A DNA stretch of 10,598 nt from Gelria sp. (lineage in GTDB: Bacteria; Bacillota; Syntrophomonadia; Syntrophomonadales; Syntrophomonadaceae): the NCBI GenBank assembly GCA_012839665.1, contig DUMX01000135.1, positions 1 through 10,598 of the forward strand, in the 5' to 3' direction. The position numbers were made by a program, and so were the translations under genes. A model generated the notes under the pieces. It made no database searches, was not told the DNA's origin, and worked only from the letters and a program-made list of their open reading frames with translations. Positions 1-7,516 of this stretch are shown here, one piece after another (position 1 is the stretch's first letter; every line of letters begins with the position of its first letter).

Positions 1-956
1 AAGGCTTCGTTAGCTTCAATCAAATCAAGGTCATCTACAGTAAGGCCAGCTTTTTCTAAAGCCTTACGGCTGGCAGGTATTGGTCCTATTCCCATAATCT
101 TGGGATCAACTCCGCCGGAAGCATAGCTAACTACTCGAGCCATCGGCTTAATTCCCAGTTCATCAGCTTTTTCTTTGGCCATTACGATTACGGCAGCAGC
201 ACTGTCATTAATACCGGAAGCATTACCGGCGGTTACACTACCGTCTTTCTTAAAGGCCGGCCTTAAGCCTGACATCTTTTCCAGGGTAGTTTTGCGGGGA
301 TGTTCATCTGTATCAAATATGGTTTCACCTTTTCTAGTTTTAATTACTACCGGGACTATTTCATCTTTGAATCTACCCGACTCAATAGCTGCAAAAGCTC
401 TTTCCTGGCTCCTGAAACCAAATTCATCCTGCTCTTCGCGGGTAATTCCCCATTGTTCGTTAATATTTTCAGCAGTTATACCCATATGATAATCGTTAAA
501 TGCTTCCCAGAGGCCGTCTTTAATCATGATATCTACCAGAGTGCCATTATTCATACGATAGCCATAACGGGCTTTATCCAGAACGAAGGGAGCAGCACTC
601 ATGTTTTCCATACCACCGGCTAAAACAATATCAGCATCGCCGGCTTTAATAACCTGAGCCGCCAGGCTAACAGCCCTTAATCCGGAACCACAGACTTTGT
701 TAATAGTAAAAGCAGTAACTTCCTGGGGAATACCGGCATGAATCATGGCCTGACGGGCTACGTTTTGTCCCAGGCCTGCTTGTAGAACACAACCAAATAT
801 AACTTCATCAAGCTGCTCACCTTTTAGTCCAGCCCGTTTTAATGCTTCTTCCATAACTACTTTACCTAACGTTACTGCCGGGGTATCTTTTAAGGTTCCG
901 CCAAATGTACCTACTGGCGTACGGCAGGCTCCAACCAGAACAACTTCTCTTGACAT
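1..956 (-). CDS. Acetyl-CoA acetyltransferase (thiolase), 3' end outside the window
   Basis: Thiolase that condenses two acetyl-CoA to acetoacetyl-CoA or cleaves acetoacetyl-CoA in the last step of beta-oxidation; cytosolic. The 318 complete codons seen compare with about 392 in the family, so about 75 C-terminal residues are missing. The nucleophile Cys89 lies in NKVCGSG, GGMENMS is at 114-120 and GNASGINDSAAA at 244-255. The window cuts within the NEAF motif that carries the catalytic His; the second active-site Cys (CxGGG) is beyond the edge. ATG at 956 is preceded by AGGGGG (967-972) with about 10 bases of spacing. It lies downstream of a terminator, so it probably has its own promoter, though I could not identify one in 957-1081. 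Next to ETF genes, thiolysis in fatty-acid oxidation is the likeliest role. The family call is firm; substrate chain length is not readable. Confidence 0.95.
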   Translation of the reverse strand, partial: MSREVVLVGACRTPVGTFGGTLKDTPAVTLGKVVMEEALKRAGLKGEQLDEVIFGCVLQAGLGQNVARQAMIHAGIPQEVTAFTINKVCGSGLRAVSLAAQVIKAGDADIVLAGGMENMSAAPFVLDKARYGYRMNNGTLVDIMIKDGLWEAFNDYHMGITAENINEQWGITREEQDEFGFRSQERAFAAIESGRFKDEIVPVVIKTRKGETIFDTDEHPRKTTLEKMSGLRPAFKKDGSVTAGNASGINDSAAAVIVMAKEKADELGIKPMARVVSYASGGVDPKIMGIGPIPASRKALEKAGLTVDDLDLIEANEA

Positions 957-1081
957 TAATCTATAACCCCCTAAAATAACATTTTATAGCTAAACTTCTC
1001 TCCACTCCCTCCTTTCTACAATGATTTGTGTGCTTTGAACTTATTCGCTTTCCCCCTTAGGGATTCCTGCCCAATAGTAAC

Positions 1082-1114
1082 AAAAAAAGGAACCCCGTTA
1101 ACAGGGTTCCTTTT
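1082..1114 (-). terminator. Intrinsic terminator after the membrane FeS oxidoreductase gene
   Basis: An 11-bp perfect stem pairs AAAAGGAACCC (1085-1095) with GGGTTCCTTTT (1104-1114) around an 8-base loop. On the minus strand the T-run extends to seven T's (1082-1088). It begins 16 bases after the stop codon of the oxidoreductase gene. It therefore ends the etfBA-oxidoreductase transcript and separates it from the thiolase gene. The run of A/T on both sides could also make it work on the plus strand. Confidence 0.9.
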
Positions 1115-1129
1115 AAAAGGACTAATATA

Positions 1130-3265
1130 TTATTCCATAGCCTTCCATAATACTTCCGCAACATCGAAAACTTTAGTCTGTTCTTCTTTCTCTGCTCCCT
1201 TTACTCCGTCATCCATCATAGTCAGACAGAACGGGCAGTTAGTTACTATCATTTCCGGCTCAGGAACTAGTAGTTGGTCAGTTCTAGTATCATTAATACG
1301 TTTGTAACCTTCAACTGCATCTTCCTCCAACCACATACGTCCTCCACCAGCACCACAGCAGAAGCCAAAATTCTTAGCCTGTTCAATTTCTATGATATTG
1401 CAACCGGCTTTCTTCAGAACTTCTCTAGGCTGATCATACATATTGTTATGCCGTCCAAGGAAACAAGAGTCATGATAGGTTATTTTAGCTGCTAAAGACT
1501 TGCTGGGTTTTAGCTTTCCTTCAGCCATCAGCTTGGCCAGGAATTCAGTATAATGGTATACCTCGTAATTCCCGCCCATTTGCGGATATTCATTCTTCAG
1601 TGCATTATAACCATGCGGGCAAACAACTATTATTTTCTTGACTTCATATTTATTAAACGATTCTAGATTCATTTGTACCAAGGTTTGATACAGATATTCG
1701 TTACCTAACCTTCTGGCTGAATCACCACAGCAGAACTCTTCTGTACCCAGGTATCCAAAACTGACCCCAGCTTTATTGAGCAGCTTAACCAGTGCTTCGC
1801 CAACTCTCTTATACCTGTCATCAAATGATACTGCACAACCTGCATACAGCAGATATTCAAATTCTTGGCCGTCTTCAGGTAAGAGGTTAACCATTTCCCG
1901 TACTCCTCTTTCCTCTAGCCATCCGGCGCGATTAGCCCAACCTACACCCCAGGGATTATAGTTACGCTCCATATTGGTAAAGGCAGCCTGGGCTTCACCC
2001 AGCATATCACCCTGCCACATAACCAAATTACGGCGCATTTCAACAATCTTGGGAATGTGTTCAATAAACATGGGGCAGTGCTCCATACAAGCCCGGCAAT
2101 TAGTGCAATCCCAAATAACATCGGTAGTTACAATATCATAAAGCAGGCTGGCTTCCATGGGATTAATTGCCTCGGCCTCAGCCTCTTCAGTCATAGCCAT
2201 CTCTTCAACTTCCGCCTCTCCACTAGCTTTAGCTTCTAGTAGATAAGGAGCTTTAGCATCCAGATGATCTTTCATGGCCTGAATAAGTGTAATCTTGGGA
2301 TTAAGAGCTTTACCGGTGTTATATGCCGGGCAATTCTCCTGACATCTACCACAACGTATGCAGGCATCCAGATCAAGCAAATCCTTCCAACCAAATTCCT
2401 CAATGTTTTCCACACCAAAGGTTTCAGCTTCCTCAATATTCTCAACCATGCGGCAAGCAGATGGTTCCAGGTCGCGGAAAGCATAGTTCAACATACTGGC
2501 AAAAATATGCCACAGTTTGGTAAAAGGAACTAAAGCTATAAACAGGAATGCGATAGCCATGTGGAACCACCAAAGAATACGGTGCCACAACAGAGCAGTG
2601 CTAACTGTCAATCCGCTAAACATGCTAGCAAAGAGCCAGCCGATTGGAGATGCAATCTGTTCATAAGCAATTTGGTCAAAAGTAGTTGACATTTGAATTT
2701 GAGCAGCTATTCTTAAACCTTCGATAAAGTACCCGGTAAGCAAAATTGCGAAAATTAAAAGAATCATCCATCCATCTTCGGCGCGGGTATCATTAAGGCG
2801 CTCTGGTTTCTGGATATATCTGATTACTGCCAGAACTATAATACCAATCATAGCTAATAATCCGAATATATCTACCACAGCGGAGAAGTAAATATAAGAA
2901 TTCCCCTCAATGTTCGGGAAACCAAGCCAGTGGTGGGATGCATCTACGCCTGCAGCTATGGCCAGTACCAGAAAACCCCAGAAAAGGAAAGCGTGCATAA
3001 AGCCTGCAAGCGGTTTACGAATAACTCGAGCCTGGGCAAAGCTGAATAGAAACCAGGACCAAATACGGGCACCTACTCTATCATTCCGGTGCAATTCACC
3101 CTTGGCCAGATACCATACCCTTGCTTTGTCATAAAAACCATAGAGGAAAATTCCAATAGGAATAAACATTAAAATATAAATGAGCCATTCGTAGGGAACA
3201 TTAGCCCCAACGACCCGCATGGGAATATCATAGCCGCCTTCTAATGGTGTATACCCGTAAATCAT
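1130..3265 (-). CDS. Membrane FeS/heme b oxidoreductase, ETF:(methyl)menaquinone oxidoreductase (EMO) type
   Basis: Takes electrons from reduced EtfAB and passes them to menaquinone in the membrane. The 711 residues divide in three. Residues 25-250 are hydrophobic with about five membrane helices, NarI-like, with candidate heme b ligands H91, H228, H235 and H253. Two 4Fe-4S motifs follow: C302, C305, C308, C312 and C387, C390, C393, C397. Residues 470-690 hold two HdrD-type CCG modules (C512-C513-G and C636-C637-G, plus C477, C601, C677, C680). An E/A-rich segment (about 345-368) lies between the two cluster motifs. The ATG has GGAGGGG (3274-3280) 8 bases upstream. It is last in the etfB-etfA operon and followed by a terminator. 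The domain order and etf context match the former DUF224 proteins characterised as EMO and the syntrophic FeS oxidoreductase of S. wolfei. HdrD or GlcF are less likely because of the fused membrane domain. Confidence 0.92.
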   Translation of the reverse strand: MIYGYTPLEGGYDIPMRVVGANVPYEWLIYILMFIPIGIFLYGFYDKARVWYLAKGELHRNDRVGARIWSWFLFSFAQARVIRKPLAGFMHAFLFWGFLVLAIAAGVDASHHWLGFPNIEGNSYIYFSAVVDIFGLLAMIGIIVLAVIRYIQKPERLNDTRAEDGWMILLIFAILLTGYFIEGLRIAAQIQMSTTFDQIAYEQIASPIGWLFASMFSGLTVSTALLWHRILWWFHMAIAFLFIALVPFTKLWHIFASMLNYAFRDLEPSACRMVENIEEAETFGVENIEEFGWKDLLDLDACIRCGRCQENCPAYNTGKALNPKITLIQAMKDHLDAKAPYLLEAKASGEAEVEEMAMTEEAEAEAINPMEASLLYDIVTTDVIWDCTNCRACMEHCPMFIEHIPKIVEMRRNLVMWQGDMLGEAQAAFTNMERNYNPWGVGWANRAGWLEERGVREMVNLLPEDGQEFEYLLYAGCAVSFDDRYKRVGEALVKLLNKAGVSFGYLGTEEFCCGDSARRLGNEYLYQTLVQMNLESFNKYEVKKIIVVCPHGYNALKNEYPQMGGNYEVYHYTEFLAKLMAEGKLKPSKSLAAKITYHDSCFLGRHNNMYDQPREVLKKAGCNIIEIEQAKNFGFCCGAGGGRMWLEEDAVEGYKRINDTRTDQLLVPEPEMIVTNCPFCLTMMDDGVKGAEKEEQTKVFDVAEVLWKAME

Positions 3266-3306
3266 TAATTTCTCCCCTCCTCTATAACACTATATATATG
3301 AGGTAA

Positions 3307-3343
3307 TTTACTGGATATACGAAAGAAACGTATATCCAGTAAA
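3307..3343. repeat. Perfect 15-bp inverted repeat between etfA and the oxidoreductase gene
   Basis: Arms TTTACTGGATATACG (3307-3321) and CGTATATCCAGTAAA (3329-3343) are perfectly complementary around a 7-base A/G loop (T/C-rich in the transcript). The stem is AT-rich and no T-run follows on the minus strand, so it is not a standard terminator. It fills much of the 100-bp gap after the etfA stop and ends about 40 bases before the next start codon. A role as an mRNA stability or processing element, or as an operator, is inference. Confidence 0.85.
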
Positions 3344-3365
3344 CACCATCTCCAATGGAGGTTAA

Positions 3366-4319
3366 CTACTTCTTCAGTTCGTCCATCAGAAGAGGAATAA
3401 CTTTGAACAAGTCACCCACTACACCAAAATCAGATACCCCGAATATCGGAGCCTCAGGGTCAGTATTAATTGAAGCAATAAATTTGGAAGAAGACATACC
3501 AGCCAGATGCTGGATAGCTCCGGAAATGCCAGCGGCAATATACAGGTTGGGGTTAACTACCTTACCGGTCTGTCCTACCTGTAATTCATGACCCAACCAA
3601 CCAGAGTCGATAGATGCACGAGAACCACCAACTGCACCACCAAGCATGTCAGCTAAATCTTCAACCAGCTTAATTCCCTCGGGGCCTTTACATCCACGAC
3701 CACCAGATATTACTACTGGTGCCTCGGTCAGTTCAGGACGAGCTGAAATGGTAGGTTTAAACTCTTTTACAGTCTGATATACATCAGCATCGGTAGCAGC
3801 CACAGCAGGTTCTACTACTTCACCGGCGCCAGCTCCCTCTTCAACTTCAAATACGCCGGGGCGGACTGTAGCCAATATCGGACTGGTAGTAATTTCTACC
3901 TTGGCCAAAGCTTTACCAGCATAAATAGATCTGGTAAATACGCCCTTACCTGCACTAATTTCGGCACCAATGACATCAGTTGCCAGACCTGCTTCTAATT
4001 TCTGAGCCAGTCTGGAGCCAAAATCTCTACCATTAAAACTGTGAGCAAATAAAATTGCATTAGGGCTAAATTCACTAATCATAGCAGCCATTTGGGCTAC
4101 ATAAGCTCCAGTGTTATATTCAGCAAATACATCGCCTTCAACAACATATACTTTTTCTGCTCCGTATTTGGCAAATTCCGGAGCCAGACCTTTAACGTCT
4201 TTACCAAAAACAACGGCGCTTACTTCATCACCGAATTTTTTGGCTTCTGTGAGCATCTCAAATGTTACTTTACGGATATTACCGTCTCTTTGTTCTACAA
4301 ATACCCATGTTCCTGCCAT
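3366..4319 (-). CDS. etfA: Electron transfer flavoprotein, alpha subunit
   Basis: Alpha subunit of the FAD-containing EtfAB heterodimer, which accepts electrons from acyl-CoA dehydrogenases. With ATG at 4319 it has 317 residues, a usual EtfA length. The C-terminal FAD domain is complete: ISGGRG (204-209), GGSRASIDSGW (231-241), QVGQTGK (247-253), GISGAIQH (264-271), and a closing segment around SINTDPEAPIFGVSDFGVVGD. A TTG three bases upstream (4322) also extends the frame. ATG is preferred because GGAGG then lies 7 bases before it, which is good spacing. It follows etfB by 42 bases and precedes the membrane oxidoreductase, which points to a non-bifurcating ETF delivering electrons to quinone. 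That functional class is inferred from neighbours, not from a diagnostic residue. Confidence 0.96.
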   Translation of the reverse strand: MAGTWVFVEQRDGNIRKVTFEMLTEAKKFGDEVSAVVFGKDVKGLAPEFAKYGAEKVYVVEGDVFAEYNTGAYVAQMAAMISEFSPNAILFAHSFNGRDFGSRLAQKLEAGLATDVIGAEISAGKGVFTRSIYAGKALAKVEITTSPILATVRPGVFEVEEGAGAGEVVEPAVAATDADVYQTVKEFKPTISARPELTEAPVVISGGRGCKGPEGIKLVEDLADMLGGAVGGSRASIDSGWLGHELQVGQTGKVVNPNLYIAAGISGAIQHLAGMSSSKFIASINTDPEAPIFGVSDFGVVGDLFKVIPLLMDELKK

Positions 4320-4361
4320 CAATTACCCTCCTTATATATTAAGTAAATAATTATTAGTTAA

Positions 4362-5120
4362 TTATTTCACTTCGACTTTGACAGTGTTCTTCATCCAGTC
4401 TCCAAGCTGCGTAGCCATTACTTCGGGTTCATCTTCAATCTTAACTCCAGCTGCTTTAGCCGGGGGTAAAGCAAATTCAACGATAGTTGTCTTATTATCA
4501 GCTGCAGCAGCCTCAACTGTGGCTACCGGTTTCTTCTTAGCCTGCATAATACCCTTCATAGAAGGATAACGAGGTTCGTTCCAGCTTACCTGACTGGAAA
4601 TAACGGCCGGTAAAGTAACCTCGGTTACCTGGGTTCCGCCATCAGCTTCACTGGAAGCTACAGCCTTTCCATCAGCGATATCCAAGCTGGTGATAACGTT
4701 GATATGGGGTAAGCCAAGAATCTCGGCAACACGAGTGGGAACCTGTGAAGAGCCATCATCAGCAGCAACATGCCCTGCTAATATTAAATTCGGATTCTCA
4801 TCCTTAATGGCAGCTGCTAAAGCAACTGCTCTGGCATATTCATCAGCACTCGGATCCTGGTTAACAAGTATACCTCTGTCAGCACCCATAGCCAGGGCAG
4901 TGCGGATAGCATCAATAGCCTTATCAGCACCAGCTGCAAGTATAACGATTTCTTTGGCCAGGCCCTTCTCCTTCAACTGGATAGCACCTTCAACTGCAAC
5001 TTCATCATAGGGATTAATAATCAGATTAATACCTGCATCTGCAATTTTGCCATCCTTTAACTCGATTTTGGCTTCTGTGTCAAATGTCTGCTTAACACAT
5101 ACTAGAACCTTCAAGTTCAT
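4362..5120 (-). CDS. etfB: Electron transfer flavoprotein, beta subunit
   Basis: Beta subunit of EtfAB, with the nucleotide-binding fold that holds AMP or a second FAD. It has 252 residues from the ATG at 5120. Seen are the N-terminal LVCVKQ strand, the loop AGHVAADDGSSQVPTRVAE (115-133) and the family signature SWNEPRYPSMKGIMQAKKK (179-197). The start is uncertain. AAAAGGAGG lies only one base before the ATG, too close for normal use. A TTG two codons later (5112-5114) would have 7 bases of spacing and give MKVLVCVKQ, close to the usual EtfB N-terminus. The true protein may thus be 250 residues. It is first in the etfB-etfA-oxidoreductase operon; candidate promoters lie in 5241-5350. The AQAI-type nucleotide loop was not resolved well enough to call bifurcating or not. 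Confidence 0.95.
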   Translation of the reverse strand: MNLKVLVCVKQTFDTEAKIELKDGKIADAGINLIINPYDEVAVEGAIQLKEKGLAKEIVILAAGADKAIDAIRTALAMGADRGILVNQDPSADEYARAVALAAAIKDENPNLILAGHVAADDGSSQVPTRVAEILGLPHINVITSLDIADGKAVASSEADGGTQVTEVTLPAVISSQVSWNEPRYPSMKGIMQAKKKPVATVEAAAADNKTTIVEFALPPAKAAGVKIEDEPEVMATQLGDWMKNTVKVEVK

Positions 5121-5240
5121 TCCTCCTTTTCAACTAAATAATAATTTTTTCCATTTGCTGAACTGTTAAGATAACACTGAAAAGCAAAACCAGCTCTCTT
5201 CATCACCCCCATGGATCAAGATATATATATTTTTGCCCAC

Positions 5241-5257
5241 GGCACATTGCCTGCCAG
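5241..5257 (-). promoter_or_regulatory. Candidate sigma-54 (-24/-12) promoter for etfB
   Basis: On the minus strand the sequence is CTGGCAGGCAATGTGCC. It keeps the GG-N10-GC spacing that defines sigma-54 promoters and matches TGGCA at -24 and TGC at -12, with mismatches in the spacer and at the first T of TTGC. It points towards etfB, with a start expected near 5229 and a leader of about 110 bases. No enhancer site was recognised. A chance match is possible. Confidence 0.35.
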
Positions 5258-5320
5258 GGTTAAAAATATAATTTACAACATCATAATAAAATAGGCATAT
5301 CAATAATAACGTTCGATATC

Positions 5321-5350
5321 GATATAATTTTTCCTGCTTTTTTAGGTCAA
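5321..5350 (-). promoter_or_regulatory. Candidate sigma-A-type promoter upstream of etfB
   Basis: A -35 box TTGACC (5345-5350, five of six) and a -10 box TATATC (5321-5326, four of six) are separated by 18 bases in an AT-rich stretch. It faces etfB about 200 bases upstream. The -10 match is weak, so this is only a candidate. Confidence 0.25.
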
Positions 5351-5361
5351 TTGATAAAATT

Positions 5362-5379
5362 TTGTGAAGCTATTTAGAA
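5362..5379. promoter_or_regulatory. Rex-like redox operator upstream of the etf operon
   Basis: TTGTGAA (5362-5368), four bases, then TTTAGAA (5373-5379). The Rex consensus is TTGTGAA-N4-TTCACAA, so the left half is exact and the right half matches five of seven. It sits 12 bases upstream of the candidate -35 box at 5345-5350 and just after the cheR stop. Rex senses NADH/NAD+ and is known to control fatty-acid and ETF genes in clostridia. The assignment here is by motif only. Confidence 0.3.
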
Positions 5380-5381
5380 AA

Positions 5382-6155
5382 CTAAGTTTTTTGGTAGAAA
5401 AACGTGGCGATTGATTGTAATCCAAGTTCCCGGGCCTGAAAAATTTGTTCTGTGCTTCCTATAAAAAGTACACCCCGGGGCCGCAACGCATCACAAAATT
5501 TTCGGTATAATCTTTGTTTGCTCTCCTCTGTAAAATATATTACTACATTTCTACAAAGAATGAGGTTGAATCCCCTCTCAAAGCTATCCTTCAACAAATC
5601 TTGTTGTCGGAAACGGACCATTTGTTTTATATTGTCCTTTATCTGATAATAATTACCTTCGGCTACAAAATATTTCTTAAGATATGTAGGCGGCATTGAT
5701 TGTACCGCTTTTTCCGAATAGATACCCAGGCCTGCTTTATCCAGGACTTCATTATCGATATCAGTGGCCAGAATAGATTCACTCAGATTAATATGTCTTT
5801 CACTGCACATCATTGCTAAGGAATAAGCTTCCTCACCAGTAGAGCAGCCGGCACTCCATATTTTTAGTTTTTTATTATCCTTAAGTAATTCCGGAATGAT
5901 TTGCTTCTCTAAAGTTTCCCATTGATTCGAGTTACGGAAAAATTCGGATACATTTATAGTAATATGGTCAAGAAACTTACGATATATTTCCCGATTAGTC
6001 TTTAAAATATTAATAAAGCTACTATAATTATCAGCGTTAACACTGCGCATAAAACTGTTAATACGTCTTTCCATCTGTGGCCTTTTATAGGATTTCAGGT
6101 CTATTTTGCTGAGTGCTTCAAACCTGGAAATGAAAATATCCCAATCATTATCCAA
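5382..6155 (-). CDS. cheR: Chemotaxis protein methyltransferase CheR
   Basis: S-adenosylmethionine-dependent methyltransferase that methylates glutamates of chemoreceptors during adaptation; cytoplasmic. From the chosen start it has 257 residues, close to B. subtilis CheR (256). The N-terminal helical domain holds ERRI (29-32) and TINVSEFFRN (66-75). The SAM domain holds WSAGCSTGEEAYSLAM (100-115), ATDID (130-134), RFRQQDLL (181-188) and CRNVVIYF (201-208). The frame also opens at a TTG at 6176. The TTG at 6155 is preferred because AGGGAGGGG sits 6 bases before it and the product then begins MDNDWDIF, like known CheR proteins. It lies 13 bases after the hemL stop, so it is probably cotranscribed with heme genes. 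No other chemotaxis gene is in view. No convincing terminator follows. Confidence 0.95.
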   Translation of the reverse strand: MDNDWDIFISRFEALSKIDLKSYKRPQMERRINSFMRSVNADNYSSFINILKTNREIYRKFLDHITINVSEFFRNSNQWETLEKQIIPELLKDNKKLKIWSAGCSTGEEAYSLAMMCSERHINLSESILATDIDNEVLDKAGLGIYSEKAVQSMPPTYLKKYFVAEGNYYQIKDNIKQMVRFRQQDLLKDSFERGFNLILCRNVVIYFTEESKQRLYRKFCDALRPRGVLFIGSTEQIFQARELGLQSIATFFYQKT

Positions 6156-6168
6156 TAAGCTCCCCTCC

Positions 6169-7455
6169 CTAGACAATTCTGTCCAGAGCCCTGTTTACCG
6201 CAGCAATAGTTTTATCAACATCTTCTAAATCATGAACACAGGATAGAAAACTAACTTCAAATTGGGCCGGAGGCAGGTATATGCCTTCCTTTAACACTTC
6301 CTGGTAAAACTGGGCATATTTCTGGGTATCACAGCTCATCACCGCCTCATAGTTGTCTACATTTTTTTCTGTAAAAAAGATAGAAAACATTGAACCCAGG
6401 CGATTGATTGTATAATATAATTCATGCTCCTCAAAAACGGTTTTTAACTGGTTGGTTAGAACATAGGTTATTACTTCCAAGCGGTCATACCAATCAGTAT
6501 CCTTTAGTATTTTAAGAGTAGTAGCACCGGCAGCCATAGCTAGCGGATTTCCTGACAAGGTACCTGCCTGATAAACATTCCCACTGGGAGCAATCTGTTC
6601 CATAATTTCTTTACGGCCACCATAAGCTCCTACTGGTAACCCTCCACCAATTATCTTACCCAATGTGGTAATATCCGGTATTATGTTGCTAAAGTTCTGA
6701 AAACCACCATAACAGAGCCGAAAGCCACTGATTACTTCGTCAAAAATTAGCAAACTGCCGTTATGCTCAGTAATACTGCGTAATCCCTGTAAAAATTCAG
6801 GTTCTCCTGGTACTAATCCCATATTTCCAGCTATCGGCTCCACAATTACGGCTGCAATTTCCTGACCCCATTCCTGAAAAAGTTTTTTTACCGAATCCAG
6901 GTCATTATACCTTGCCACTAGCGTATCCTGTACGACAGCTTCTGGTACTCCCGGACTACTAGGAACGCCTGCCGTTAATAGACCAGAACCAGCTTTTAAT
7001 AAAAAAGCATCTGCGTGTCCATGATAACAGCCCTCAAACTTAAGTATTTTGTTCCTACCGGTATAGGCACGGGCTAACCTGATGGCACTCATAGTTGCCT
7101 CAGTCCCAGAGTTAACCATACGGACTCTTTCCATCGAAGGTATAGCTTCCGAAATAAGTTGAGCTAGTTCGATTTCACCTTCACAAGGTGCTCCATAACT
7201 AGTTCCCCGCTGAGCAGCCTGGCATATAGCCTCAATTACCTGGGGATGACTATGCCCCAGAATCAATGGCCCCCAGGAGCATACATAATCGATATACTCA
7301 TTACCATCTACATCATAAATTTTAGAACCCTGGGCTTCTTTAATAAAAAGTGGATTCATGCCCACTGATTTAAAAGCCCTGACTGGACTGTTAACCCCCC
7401 CGGGCATTAACTCTAAAGCCCTGGCAAAAAGCTCTTCTGATTTCTCTCTTTTCAA
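6169..7455 (-). CDS. hemL: Glutamate-1-semialdehyde 2,1-aminomutase
   Basis: PLP enzyme that converts glutamate-1-semialdehyde to 5-aminolevulinate, the second step of the C5 route to tetrapyrroles; cytosolic. The 428 residues are the usual full length. Visible are MPGGVNSPVRAF (17-28), NSGTEATMSAIRLAR (115-129), the PLP-contacting D239 in FDEVISGFR, and the Schiff-base Lys K267 in TTLGKIIGGGLPVGAYGG. The start codon is TTG (7453-7455), supported by AAGGAGG 7 bases upstream. It sits between ahbB (90-bp gap with repeats) and cheR. Its substrate must come from glutamyl-tRNA reductase (hemA), which is not in the window. Its product feeds HemB, encoded first in the same operon. Confidence 0.97.
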   Translation of the reverse strand: MKREKSEELFARALELMPGGVNSPVRAFKSVGMNPLFIKEAQGSKIYDVDGNEYIDYVCSWGPLILGHSHPQVIEAICQAAQRGTSYGAPCEGEIELAQLISEAIPSMERVRMVNSGTEATMSAIRLARAYTGRNKILKFEGCYHGHADAFLLKAGSGLLTAGVPSSPGVPEAVVQDTLVARYNDLDSVKKLFQEWGQEIAAVIVEPIAGNMGLVPGEPEFLQGLRSITEHNGSLLIFDEVISGFRLCYGGFQNFSNIIPDITTLGKIIGGGLPVGAYGGRKEIMEQIAPSGNVYQAGTLSGNPLAMAAGATTLKILKDTDWYDRLEVITYVLTNQLKTVFEEHELYYTINRLGSMFSIFFTEKNVDNYEAVMSCDTQKYAQFYQEVLKEGIYLPPAQFEVSFLSCVHDLEDVDKTIAAVNRALDRIV

Positions 7456-7494
7456 CTTCTGCCCTCCTTATATCAGTATTCCAGAATTCAAAGG

Positions 7495-7512
7495 GAAATG
7501 CTCAAGCATTTC
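7495..7512. repeat. Small hairpin between ahbB and hemL
   Basis: GAAATGCT (7495-7502) and AGCATTTC (7505-7512) are perfect inverted arms with a 2-base centre, giving in practice a 7-bp stem with a four-base loop. On the minus strand it is followed by CCCTTT but no true T-run, so a terminator is unlikely. It lies 40 bases before the hemL start. Confidence 0.55.
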
Positions 7513-7516
7513 AACG

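Noticed and set aside
961..1015. Strong AAAGGAGGG and a 14-residue GTG frame upstream of the thiolase
   Set aside because: The GTG is only 2 bases from the ribosome site and the peptide is short and nondescript; the thiolase has its own AGGGGG. Probably not a leader peptide.
1130..3265. Heterodisulfide reductase HdrD or glycolate oxidase GlcF
   Set aside because: The CCG and 4Fe-4S modules are shared, but the fused NarI-like membrane domain and etfBA neighbours point to the EMO type.
5164..5176. TGTTAAGATAACA as a Rex site
   Set aside because: The half-sites are too close: five bases between TGTT and AACA where Rex needs eight.
5345..5381. Terminator after cheR
   Set aside because: The stretch is AT-rich but has no GC-containing stem followed by a T-run on the minus strand.
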